In this document: in pieces, positions 15,001-27,727 of the stretch
How the letters are laid out: each line of letters starts with the position of its first letter
How positions within the stretch are numbered: the stretch's first letter is position 1
NCBI GenBank assembly: GCA_016785225.1
Contig: JAFBJZ010000623.1
Span: 1,898,501-1,962,500 of the forward strand
Origin: Psettodes erumei
Taxonomy: Eukaryota > Chordata > Actinopteri > Pleuronectiformes > Psettodidae
Length of the DNA: 64,000 bases
Direction of reading: 5' to 3'
The notes under the pieces: generated by a model
The model's database searches: none
Told to the model about the DNA's origin: nothing
What the model saw: the letters and a program-made list of their open reading frames with translations, nothing else
Position numbers and translations under genes: made by a program

Positions 15001-18000
15001 GCAGAATCAATAATGGCATTGCTATTAATACAATCAAATCAATTCCCATCTGTCTTTTGACTTACAGTGGCTTGCTCTGTGAAGGTCAGATGGGCCATGT
15101 AGTTGTTTCCCTCTGGTGGGAAGAACTCTGTGGTCGTAAAATCCTCATCTTTATTTAACCCTGATTAAAGGACCAAAAGTCATTGTGCTGTAGGATTTTT
15201 TTTTTTTAAATCTCACACTGCAATTACTGTGCAGCCACACATTCAGCGCTCTTGCCAACATCTAACCACCCACTACACACAATGCCGATCATGGCTGACC
15301 TTAGGCAAACCTACTGAATTGTTTGAAACTGGGTGTTTTGTGGATGTGTGATTTATGTAATTGAAGTGTCCTCGTTGCCCCCCTCTCTGAGCACTTTATC
15401 AAACCACCCATTTGGTCACAACACAAAGATGAAGACAAATGCTTTGGGTAATTAGCTGGCATAACCGTACACGCACCTGCTGTAATGAGAATGCTCTTTG
15501 CCTTTCTGTCCTCTACCTTATTCTGTCCTCCTCACCTCTGTCTGCCCACTCTGCCATGCCTCATGCACATCTGTCAGACCTCATTTCTCCATATGAACTC
15601 CACCACTGTTGTTTTCTGTTGTGCCCTTTTGCGTGTTCAATGTGTCTGCTGTACCAGCTGCAGACAGCCTTGGCTGTGTACGGTTGCCAATTAGCAGATT
15701 GTTTTGTCGTTTCCTCGCCAATTAGCACTGCCAGATTGTTTATGTAACATGAAGTGATCTTGTGTTCATTTGATTTCTCCTGCCTACTTTCTGTAATCCA
15801 CACACTGGGTAGTGAAAAGGAGATATAAGAGATGCAGGGAGGATACGAGAGTGTACAGTATGATTGAGATTTTCTTTTTTTTTACCCACAGTCACAAGAT
15901 TTGTTGCCTGCTGGACCACTAATCAGTGGGTGTGTTCGTTTATGTCTTTGTTTTTATGAAAGCCCGGCCTGAGGTTTGCGTCCTCTGTGGGTTTTTTATG
16001 GCCTCAAATCAGAAGTACAACCAAAGCTGGGGTGGCCTACCGTCACCAAAAAGGTCCCCTTGTTAGTTCTGCTGTGCTCACATGCTTTGGATTCAGTGGC
16101 AGATCAGAAGGATGAGCATCAAGACTGATGCCCACCATATCACACAAGAACACCCTGAAATCACGAGAAAACATTGTCAGATCCGGTGTGGTGTGTTGAG
16201 ACCACGCAGACTTGACGGATGCTAGTGGTTTTAATGGTGTGGAACAATGTGAGAAATGCCTCTCACGGTGCAGCGCATCATGCAACATTCATTAGAATCT
16301 CCCTCTCTCTCTGTTTGTCCTCGTTTTCTCTATCACTATTCCTAGCATTGTTCCTCACCTTGTTTGCCCCAAGCTCACTTTTGTTTATGTTCTCTTCCTG
16401 CTTTATGCTGAAACGAGCAGTTGTCTCTTTTTCATTTTTCACCAAAACACAAAATGTATACGCTGCTGTACATTCGTTAGCCTGTGCACTAAACTGATTA
16501 AACCTTAATGCACTAAAGTCCATCTGTCTCCCGCATCAGACTGCTGAGAAGTTAAATGTTTTGGTCCAATAACATCACACGCTGAGGACGGCTGAGGTTG
16601 TAGATGGGCTCTATTAAGGGACAACGTTCAAGACATCTATCACCCCCATAATCGCTATTATTTTAACAAGATTTCATTTGTTTTTATTAAACACGTCTGA
16701 TTGCCATATTGTGTAATTAAATCAGTGAGATGGCCCTTCCATTCTAATCAAATTGCACACAATTGGACAATCGTCATTTTTAATCACATAACTCTAATAA
16801 GAGCTGACCCACATAGCAATAATTTAAGTGTTATGTTACATTGTTAGCTAAGTGGAGTTCAGTTGGCAATAACCCTGTACAAATGCAAGGTGGAGTAATA
16901 GGTTATGAGTGTTTGTATGTGTTTGTGTGTGTGTGAGTTAATGGGGAGGTTAGGTTGTGGTGTGTGCAGGGATGTTTTTAATAAATAATATATATACACA
17001 TACAAAATCACTCACAGCAATGTTAATATATAAGTATCTTACAGGATACAGTAAACACAAGCAAGCAAGGAATGATTGTTGGAAGGGCAGAAAGGGAAAG
17101 AAAGACAAGAAAAATACAACAAGAAAAAGAGTCGAGTTGCATTATGGGAATTGTGATCCAGGGTTGTGGGTGTGTGACTCATAGACAAGACCTTCGGTCT
17201 TGATACTGCATCTTGTCCCTTCCTGCTTTGATTCTGACCATTCAGTTCTCCGTTGCATGTCTCCCAACATCATAGAGTACCTCATTATGAATTATTATGT
17301 GTCTGTATTTCTATAATGTGTGTACGTATAAACGTAGCAGGTATTGCATGTGCAACACTGTATGAGATGACATGCACCGGGGTGTGAGGACACAATGACA
17401 CATCCTGTTTTCTCTCACCTTGTCCTTTCCTGCTTTCCAGAGACACAATGGGGACATTTTAACAGCAGCATCGGTCAAGCACCTGAGTCACCGGCGCTTT
17501 GTGGTATCCTTCCAGCTAGACAGCGTCCAGCGAACAGATCAAGACCTTTACCGCTGTGTCACTCAGTCCCCCAGGGGCTCCGGGGTCTCAAACTTTGCTG
17601 AACTCGTTGTCAAAGGTAAACACTCTCTCTCTTCTTTGTCTCTTATTGTTCTCTTTTGGTGTTTCTCTTCCTTTTTTTCTTTGTTTCCCAAGCACCCTTT
17701 TTTCCCCCTGTTATTATGATGTGATTCCCTGCTTTCCTCATTCACGGCAGATTACTGCATGAGATTCAGAGACAAATTAAAACAGAAACCAATCATAACA
17801 AACAGCGATAGCCACTAGTGTTAACATATTTCCTGCAGGGCATCGTTTGGGCATGATGTTGGAAATTATAGACGCCTATTTCAAATTGATTTCCACACAA
17901 CTCCTTAATCACAGATTGTACGGTACTCAATACACATGAATGAAGGCTCTTTAGATGGTGAATGCAGTCTGGCTGATGTGTGCTGTTTTGTGGGCTGGAG

Positions 18001-21000
18001 CTGTCAGATAGGCCACCACACTCAGCTCTTCAGCTCTCTGTCAAAGAGCTGCTCACTTGACTTGGACTCCTGCAGCCCCTGTCATATCATGTACCACAGA
18101 TGGTGACCTCACTCCCGTTACTCACTCTGGCCCCACAGCCTGACACTGCTCTGACAGCATAGTAATGACACGGCTGTAGGAAGGTTTGCTGGCATAACAG
18201 ACTACGACAAAAAGGAAGATGTGAAAGGCAAATAAGGATGTGGAATATTTTCCTTGTCCTCTTATTATTCCTGTTTTTTTTAACAACTGATACAGATTGT
18301 TGTTGCTGAAGCATGAAGTAAAGCTGACAGATAATGAAGCATGAATTCTGTTTAGTATTGTAATGCAAACTGATTTCTACACTGCAAAAAGGAGGCCCGT
18401 TGGCCAACGTGCTGCTAAACCCTCTTACCGGCAGCTGCCAGTAAACCAGGAATCAGTGAATATGCTGATGGAAAGCCATGAAATCCCATTTAATGCGCTC
18501 ACGTTCCCAGCAAATAAGTATTATATTGTCCATGTGGCTGTTGCTTCCCTTACTTTATTCTATAATCAGGACAAAGATGTTATTTCTGGCAGAGCTCATT
18601 CTGCATCACAAATATAGATGTGGCTGTAAGTCATGTTGAAGTCATCTGGCCGTAACTCTGTAATCTATTTCATCGGAGCTGAGTCCTTAACAAGACTTTC
18701 ATGAATCCCTTTTCCTCCACTGCCCTGCAGAGCCTAATCATCCCCTTAATGAGTTGGATCCACTCGTAATCAAGACCTTAGACGCATACAGGAATCACGA
18801 TGAAGCACTCTTATTGCCCCATAGAGGACAGAAACATGTCTACATAATGAATAAAACATTTTCATCTTTCTCCTCAAGGTGCTGTATTATGTTACTTTTT
18901 GATGCTGAGCACATTTGAGGATGTGATTTCAGGGATTTTCAGCCCGTTAAAGTGTAAATCTAGGCATACAGAAAGCCTTAATTAAACACAAAGTAGTACT
19001 GAGAACAGTGTTTGGTTTCAGAATAGCTCTGTTTGCAGAGGAAAACAATGAAAGAGACAACTAATAATATGCCAAGAAAAAAATGAAGTGTAACATAAAC
19101 AAAGTAAATGAGCAGAAAAACTTGCATATTCAGTGGGTCTGTGAACTTCAATGGTCAAAGAAATGAATGATTTGTTCTAAATTTGGCCCTGCTTTCTGCT
19201 TGCCTGTAACCTGAATTTGCCCGTTTCATTACGCGCTGAGAGCCCAGAGATGAGCTGCTGCAGGCTAAGTCAAGGCGAAGGAGAGTGGTGCAGGGTAGAG
19301 GTGAGGTGCTGGGAATGTTGAGAGCCCACAGAGAGGAGGGCCATAAAACAGAGGCGCCTCTGCAGGAATGAAGGATTAGTCACAGCCACAGATCTAACTC
19401 TGATCTTTTCTCATGCTTCGGCCTCATTTCTTTTTTGCATTCCCTTCCAGCCTTCACACTGTTGTCTATGTAATTGTTCTGTGGCTCTGATCTGCTAGTA
19501 AGTGACATTTGACTGGTGAGCCCTGGAATTAATCCTTGGTTTAACAGTCTTTACTTACAGTCTCCTCTCTCATCACAGTGACCAGTTGTGAGGGCACAGC
19601 ACTCCTATACATACAAAGATCATACACATTCAGTGCACTGCATGCACAGCTGTTTTTTTCACTTGCTACTTTGCTAAGATTTATGCAAGGCTCTGAGTGC
19701 CTTGTTAAAAGGTATGACTAATCCGCTATCTGAACACAGTTTGACCTGCTCACCTCACATCTCAAAGTCCCCAGGGACTCATTTAAAAGACAGTTGGCTT
19801 TAACATAGTTTGAAATTCATACCTCAACTTCATGTTCCCACACTGTGCATGTGGCGCGGCCCTGCCAGCAAGTGCTTCTATCATTACAAACGTGTGTTTG
19901 AACAGGAGAACAACAACAACAACAAAAAAAGAATGGCTTCTCATTTCCTCTGACAGTACCTCCATCCCCCATTGCACCGCCCCAGCTGCTGCGTGCCGGC
20001 TCCACTTACCTGATCATCCAGCTCAACACCAACTCTATCCTGGGAGATGGCCCCATCATCAGGAAGGAGATTGAGTACCGCGCCAGTCAGTCTCCGTGGT
20101 CGGAGGTGCACGGGGTCAACATGGTCACCTATAAGCTATGGCACCTGGATCCAGACACAGAGTACCACATCAGTGTGCTGTTGACTCGGCCCGGAGAAGG
20201 AGGAACTGGCCCTCCTGGACCACCTCTTGTTAGCAGGACCAAGTGCGCAGGTGAACTCCTAGCTATTAACACACCGTACGACTGGCCAGGGCATAATGCA
20301 GCAGTCCCCACACTTTTTTGACTTGTCACACCTTAAAGTTGTCTATTTGAGATCCAGTGTGACAGGTTATGGTGTCAGTTGGCACATGAGCTGTGATCAG
20401 TTTAACAAAAGAGTGTTTTTTCTTCTCACGTTGTTTACTGTTAAGGACTTCTGGGGAAACATTATTTGCGAAACAGAAGTTTGTATTTTTGGCTGGCCTC
20501 AAAGTTTTTTGCTTTAGGTCATACTTACTGCAAATGAGAGTTCTCACAGCGTAGGTATGCATTTTAATGTCTGACTCTAAACATGAAAGTGCTATTGCTG
20601 CTGCTGACCAACTCCTAGCTTCCTATCATATGTTACTTGCTAAGATTATTACTATTATTGTTACTAAGATGAATCACTGAGTGTCCACTGCCTTTCTTTT
20701 GTCATTTCTCCAGCAAGAATTTGTAATGTTGCCATGTTTATAGAGATAACACTATAGATTAGATTATATTAGATTAGATTAGGTTCACTTCAACAGTCTA
20801 CAGCAGTAGACTACAATATCTGCAGTATATTTATTGTTTGGAATAGGTAGGAAAATTGTTTTGAAAGGACCCATTATGCTACTTGTTGCGCTTTTTTAGG
20901 TGAGGCATTATAACAGGCTTATAACAGGAATCTAGGGCGTGGAGCACCTGGCTGTTCAGCAGCATCCACAAGCATGGGGCGACACAAGTGTATTAAATAC

Positions 21001-24000
21001 AACTGCACCAGGACAATGCTGTGATTTTCAAAAGTGCATCGACTTATCCTGTGTATCTAAATTAAAATAATATCAACAAATATGTCCTCCTTACGCTTAA
21101 TGAAGACATTTCACAAAAGATCCTCAGTACAAAGTACTGATGCCCAACAGCCACGCACCAGAACTGCAGAGGCTGCATTCGTCAAGATAATCGGCTAAAA
21201 GTCCATCAGAAGAGGAACTGATAGACAAGTTCTGACTCAGTCACTGCATATACTTATCTCAGTAAGAAAAGGCACATTCACTATCACTGGCATTCTCTGA
21301 ACTCCGGAGCTGAGGAGACTTTTTTTTGCTGCGAGCATGGTAATACTGGTTTGACAGTTATTTAAGAGATAACAGCTGGCTGACTAGAGCAGTAAGCCTA
21401 ATGTAGGCTTCTTTGGTATCTACTGGAGAAGATAGACATTTTATTTGGCAAATAGAATACATAGGCTAGAATTTGTAGGTGACAGTGGTGGAGACAAATC
21501 AACCACAGATACACACAGTAAAGTTTACAGCATTTTCAGCATGTTAAGTGTGAACAAACAATGAGGGGCATACAGTAATAAATAAAGTATAGTAATACAA
21601 AATACTCTCTGTATCACTATCCATCTTCTGTTTGACCAGTGCCCATATAATTTACTTGTAGGGCTGCAACTAACAAGTACTTTCATTAACGCAAAACAGA
21701 TATTTTTTCAACAGATCTAAACCAGAGGATATTCAGCTTACTTTCTTATGTAACCAAGAAATGCAACAAATCTGCACACTTTACAGCTTGGAACCAGCAG
21801 ATGTTTGGCATTTTGCAAGAAAAATTACAGAAATTATTATCAAAATAGATAATCTTCTGTTTCTCAACTATTTTAATAGTGGGCTCACTGTTTCAACTGT
21901 TTGAGTTTGCTTTCCTTTCATTTGCAGTTTTTTGTTTTCTACTCATTTAGCATTTTTATAGATGAAAAAGAAGTATTATTTTTCATTCTCATGAGTCATT
22001 CAGGTGAACTTCTTTCTAAAATCAGGCTTTTTTAATGAACACTTTGTTCTGCAGTTCACAGCTGTGCGCCATCATCTGTCACAGCGCAGACACGCAACAC
22101 CCAGGGAAATGATCAGGGTAACAACAGGCCACACCCACGCTCGCTGTCACAAATATGTACACAAAGAGCACCGTGTTAATGCAGATGCAACCATTACTGC
22201 AGCTCGCATCTGCAATGAGTGCGTCATAGTCACGCGCACGTGAAATGGAGGGCTTTGTGTTACCCGAAGGCAGTCTGTGGATTCGTGTCTTCCATGGTCA
22301 TCACTCTTTTTTATGCCCAACGGTCTCTTCCTGCCACACACCATCCCTCACGTATCTCCCTACACTGCTCCAGTAGAGTCCCCCCGCTCCCCCCCAGTGA
22401 CATATTAAAGCTACTCTCCTCTTCCAACAGCCAAAGACACCCCTCATTCATCAGACACCCTGAGTGAGCTCACAGTTCTCGCTCCCCAAACCCTGAACAA
22501 CCCCCCCAACATAAAAATTTACAATATTTTTTTTTTTTTTTTAAAAAGGGCAATTGCAAGAGGGAGAAAAGTGACAGGAAGGCTGAGGTGTAGTTTTTTT
22601 AAAAGTGAGAGAGTGAAACGGTGAAAATGAGGGGGGAGGTGAAGCGAGAGAGGATTCACAACGCACGGAAATTGCTTTTGCAGTTGCTGGTATCAGTGTT
22701 TGTGAAAGTCACCAAACTCAGCCTTTAATGATGTATTTACATTTCAACCAGTGTTACATTAGCTTGTTCAACCATGTGTGGGATAAGTTATACCGCTGTG
22801 CTTGCTGAGCTGTTAAACAGGGCATTTAGATGCAGTTCTAGTTCAATACAGAGGAAATATAGGTGAAATTAATTTTGCCAGTTGTTGTGTCTTGTATTTT
22901 GTTTCCTTAGGTAGCTGGATAACTGAGAGTAACTGCTGGTAGAATTTGTTTTTTGTTTTTGTTTAATGGTGCAACTGTGTCTGACCGACTCCTGTGTGGT
23001 TTGATCAGTGTTCATGCCTCTTACTGAGGTGAGCTGATGTGTTACACACTTTACAGTAAGCTGTAACCTCCTCCACCTGGCGTAGCTCACCTTAGTGAAC
23101 CTCCAAGTGACTCTAATCACCACCTGGTTCACAGAGCTCCCCTGATCCCACCTCCAAACCATCTGGTCTACACTGCCCCGACTGACCTCACACTCCACCG
23201 CTGAATCCTGATCGCTCCCCGTTGCTGTTGGCCTTATTAAGTTCAAGCACAAGGAAAAACGATGGTCGGGTTGTTGTGGTGATTTCTTGGAGGCGGTAAT
23301 TATCCGTTGAGCAGAAGGGATATTTGGAGCCGCTTTTTATTTAGGAGGAAAGTGTCTTGCCACCGTGACTAATCTCACTTCTTCCGTGGTCCTGCTGAAT
23401 ATTTCCCTCCTTTGCAAACACGTTGGATATCCGGCCTCACCGTACACAGTCACATCATCGCCGAGTCGAGCTGTCCTCACGTGGGTGCTGTAAAACTAAT
23501 GGCCGTGAATGTGAACATGGTCTTCGCCTGGCTCTGATGGCCATCCAGGTGTGCTTGATGAGCCATTGCTGTGATTATCAGCACGGTGCATTAGCACAGC
23601 TTGAAGCCCCTCAAGTAAATCACAGAGGAGAGGCGAGCATTTGTACTGCAGGTGGTCCCCAAACTATGTTAATGGGCTTCCACCTGCTGCTGGGTCACTG
23701 AACCTTCTGGAAAGCCCCTGCCCATGATGCTCTGTCTGTTGGAGGGAGCCAGCACTGGAGCCTGACTAAAATTAGGTGCATTAGGAACACAAGTGCTTTG
23801 CCTTTCTTGGCATGTCATTCATCATGTCTTGCATTCGGAGCCAGAATTCCCTATATGCGCACACTTGGTGTGTTTGGATTTATGTGTGCATGTGCTGTTT
23901 TGCTTGCACATGGGTATAGGTTTGCATGTATGTAAAAAAAAAAAAATTTTTTTTTACGATGGTATAGTCTAATGTTAGAGTCTAATGCAGTCAGTTCAGG

Positions 24001-27000
24001 TCCCCTCCACGGATGCATGCAATCTACGGCTGCTCTGCTCTGTCCCGCTGCTGTCCCATGGCTCAGATAATAAACTAGAACCTGTCACATCCACTCTGGC
24101 TTCCAATCTCCAGGGCTCAACATGGTGCTCTGGGCTTTTGGCCATGTTGGGACGGCAGCAGTTTTGATGCCACGGGGTGCCAGAGAATGGGTGCCCATGG
24201 CATGCAGACAAATAAGACGAGGCAAGGGGAAGGGGCTGGCACAAATGTCCACTTTGAGAAAAGCCACAATGAGCACACTGTGGCCTCTTTGGCGGTGCTT
24301 TCATTAACTCAGCAGTTAAATGCCTCTCTTTATTAAGCTCTCAGACTGTGCAGACTATCAACTGCACCATTAAGACAATCCTCCGTCACAGTGGACAATG
24401 GAACATTAGCATTTCTTGCTGGGTGCAGTCTACTACTTTGCGATTACTGAGCCCACCCATTTATCAGTGGTCTGGATGAGGTTCAGATCAAAGCCCTCAT
24501 ATTCCATCTAGTATGAGATGCCAGACAGCCAGCTCGTGACTGTGGAGACCTTCAGTATATATTGGAAATGCTGTCAAAATTTATTTTGGAATAATTGTCA
24601 ATCTTTACTTTTCATTTTCATCAGTAGGCACATAAGACATTAGGTATAGGACTGTTGTGTCTAATTCTGTTAATATGTTTATATATACTGTATGTATATA
24701 CGTGAGTCTGTGTGTGGAAGGGAGAGTATACAGATAAACAAAGACAGTAAGATAGATATAGGGCTGAATAAGAGTATTTTGTACAGAAATGTGTGTGCCT
24801 GTACATCCTGTCATAATTAGAAAGCAAGTCCATTTTGTTAGATAATTCTTGTTTTAGTGCTCAGTGATGCATTAGCCACCTAATTTAAGTTCCCTGCACT
24901 AATCTGTGCTGCAGTGAGAATCCCACTGAGTGTGCGAGCACGTGAAGGAATGAAGACCTTGGCCGGTAACCTCAAAACTCCACTGATATCTCTCTGCACA
25001 CCGGTGCTGTCGTTCCCTGCCTCCCTGGTCCATTACTCAACATGCCCTATTAAAAGAATAAAGCCATGCAATACATTATGTCGCATATTGCTTTAAAAAA
25101 AGGCATTGATTGTGTTAATAATGGCCACTGATAAATGCCTCCATTGATTCTAAGCATGTCCTTGGCTTAACTCAGTCTCCCTTCAGGTTCGGACGTCCTC
25201 GTGAACACTGGTTGGTCTGTGCCTCTCTGTACAGAGGCTCTCTGTATCTATCAGCCAGCCACTGCATTTGAGGAGGATATCAAAGACAGAGCTGTTCTTT
25301 TACTCTGAGTCAGAGAAAGTCACGGTTAACCCGGCAATGACCAGAATTAACACGGTGCCTTCTAAAAATATGTGACAGGCCATGGCGATGACCCAGCTGT
25401 AAAAGTGACCAGTGGAAGTGAATGCCCTTGTATGATGCTTGCATTGCTGTGCGTGGATCAAACTTCAGGCCAAAGAAGTACAACTACTGGATAGTCAGTT
25501 TGCTTGTCCGCATGGAGGTGGGGACTGGTGGGGGTGTGATGGCAACCGGCAGCCTGTCCGATTAATTAGTGCAATTTGGCTTGAGTTTCTGCTCTGCCCA
25601 GGGGCATGTGGGTGTGCTGTGCTGGCAGAAAACCGCTGTGGCGGGGCACTAGGGCCGCACGTAGAAGGGGAACAAGTCATAAACTTCAAGGCTCATCCTG
25701 TGACATCAGTAACACTAATTTGCTGGGTGTAACATCAAATACTTGATGTGACTTGTGTTTTCATTTTCTAAAATTCTGTTGTGTGTCTTCAGGACTTATG
25801 TCATGGCATTGCTTTGTTTTATTTTCTGCTTTCTCAATTTTCTCTTTTGTTCAACTTCAATCTTTCGTCCTCCCTCCCAGAGCCAATGCGTGCACTACGG
25901 GGCCTCACAGCCACAGATATCCAGTCCAGGCAGCTGTCCCTGCAGTGGGAGAATTTGGCGTTCAACCTGACACGCTGCCACACCTATTCAGTGTCCCTGT
26001 GCTACCGTTACACCATGGCGGGAGGTGGCGGAGGCCACAACACCACCGTGCGTGAGTGCCTGGCAGTGGAACACAATGCCTCACGCTTCACACTGCGTGA
26101 TCTGCCACCCTACCATGGCATCCATGTCCGCCTGTCACTGACCAATCCAGAGGGGAAGAAAGAGGGCAGAGAGGTCACCTTCCAGACCGAAGAGGACAGT
26201 AAGTCCCGCAGGAAGTTACAGTAAAGATAGTATTGAAACAGAGAATAGAAAAACCAAAAAAAGTGTCATAAGAAAAGAGAAAACATTACTTTATATTTTG
26301 AATCAGTGGTGGTACATTTCCTCAAGCTACAGTACATTTTTAGGTGTTTAAGTATATCCATTTTATGCTACTTTGTACTTCTACTCCATTAACTTCAAGT
26401 GGGAAATATTGTATAGTTTTTCACTAGTTAATTTTCAGATTAATTATTATAAAAATAGTAGGGTAATATAATACAAGATAAAACCAGTGTTTCCCATGCT
26501 TGTGTCTCCTTATACAAAAGCACCTGAGTCTTTTCCACCTCTAAACTTCTCTGATGGCCTTACTGTATATGTTTATGTACCAATTTGAGAATAATTCTAA
26601 AAATGAATCTGGTCTGAATAGGTCTATCTGAAACCTTTTTTCCAACCTTCCTACCTCAGCTTTATCTTGTGACCCTCTGGAGGGGGCCTGGACCGCAGGT
26701 ATAAAATCTGCAGTAAACTATGTTAAAGAAATATACAGCATAAAAAAATATGAGATACAGGGGCATGCTTTTCTTCAGAACAAGAACTTCTATGTTTTAT
26801 GCCTAATTAGCTTTAAATCTGTTTTTAAATGAATGACTTCTTAAATTATTTGTATATTGTGGTACTGATTTTTTTTACTTAAGTAAAAGGCGTGAATAAT
26901 GCCACCACTGTAATGACTGTCATGTTACATGTGATGTTAATGTTCACATGATGTGCTGTCCTCTAAATGAGGCAGTGCATTGTTTTATAGTTTCAAAATG

Positions 27001-27696
27001 CAAGACACTGGCAAAATGACGACACTGCCCTCCAGCTCCATGTGCACTGTCTCAACCCTGTATGCACAGAGAAAGAGAGATCACTGTTACAGTTTAAATG
27101 ATGGTCTGGTGGATGACTTAAATTTACTGGAAGTACTCATATTATTTAACTGGAGAATATCCAGACCCGAGACTTCTCAGAAGCTGATGTACGTTGTGAC
27201 ATTATCCTTTGTTGTGATAGTTGTTTCCGAGACTTTTATGTTTTTGTCAATATCTGCATTTGCTGTGCCATTATTGGTTAAAATAACCATTCACAGGTGG
27301 TGAATTTGCTTAATATTTTAAAACATTAACACTTCTAACAGTTCTGCAAGCTCCTCTGTCTTCCACTTGCGGGGGAAGACGGGGTGACCATCTGACTGAG
27401 GCTGAATCAGCATTACAGAAGATCCTTTTCATTTTCAGATGAAAATAACATGAAAGACAAACATTATATCTGAGACTCTAGCAACTCTGAGATAGGATTT
27501 TGTTCTTATTCCTTATCTGCTATTATTCCTTTTGTGTTGTAGCACATTGTCTGCATGGTGGCTGAGGGAGAAATCAATTCTGCCATGAAAAAGAAATCCA
27601 AACAAACAAGATTTTTCAGAAGGATATATATGCTGAGGAAGATAGAAAAAGATCAAGAGAGACTGGGAAAGCAAGAGAGAGAGTTTTTCTGAAGTG

Positions 27697-27727
<31 letters not shown>

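Larger units (their letters stand above)
20251..25880 (+). other. Intron, 5.6 kb
   Basis: Contains a degraded repeat at 21659-21885, an agatt-type tandem repeat at about 20756-20781, a C-run and T-run near 22495-22542 and a self-complementary A-run/T-run at 23934-23955. A 127-residue minus-strand open frame at 22869-23252 has no recognisable domain. Confidence 0.7.

Noticed and set aside
20290..20370. Fish repeat resembling 'cccaacctttttggcttgtgaccc'
   Set aside because: Only a short loose similarity; not enough to call an element.
22869..23252. 127-residue open frame on the minus strand
   Set aside because: Low-complexity start, no recognisable domain, and the part at about 23020-23230 looks like chance absence of stops in an intron.
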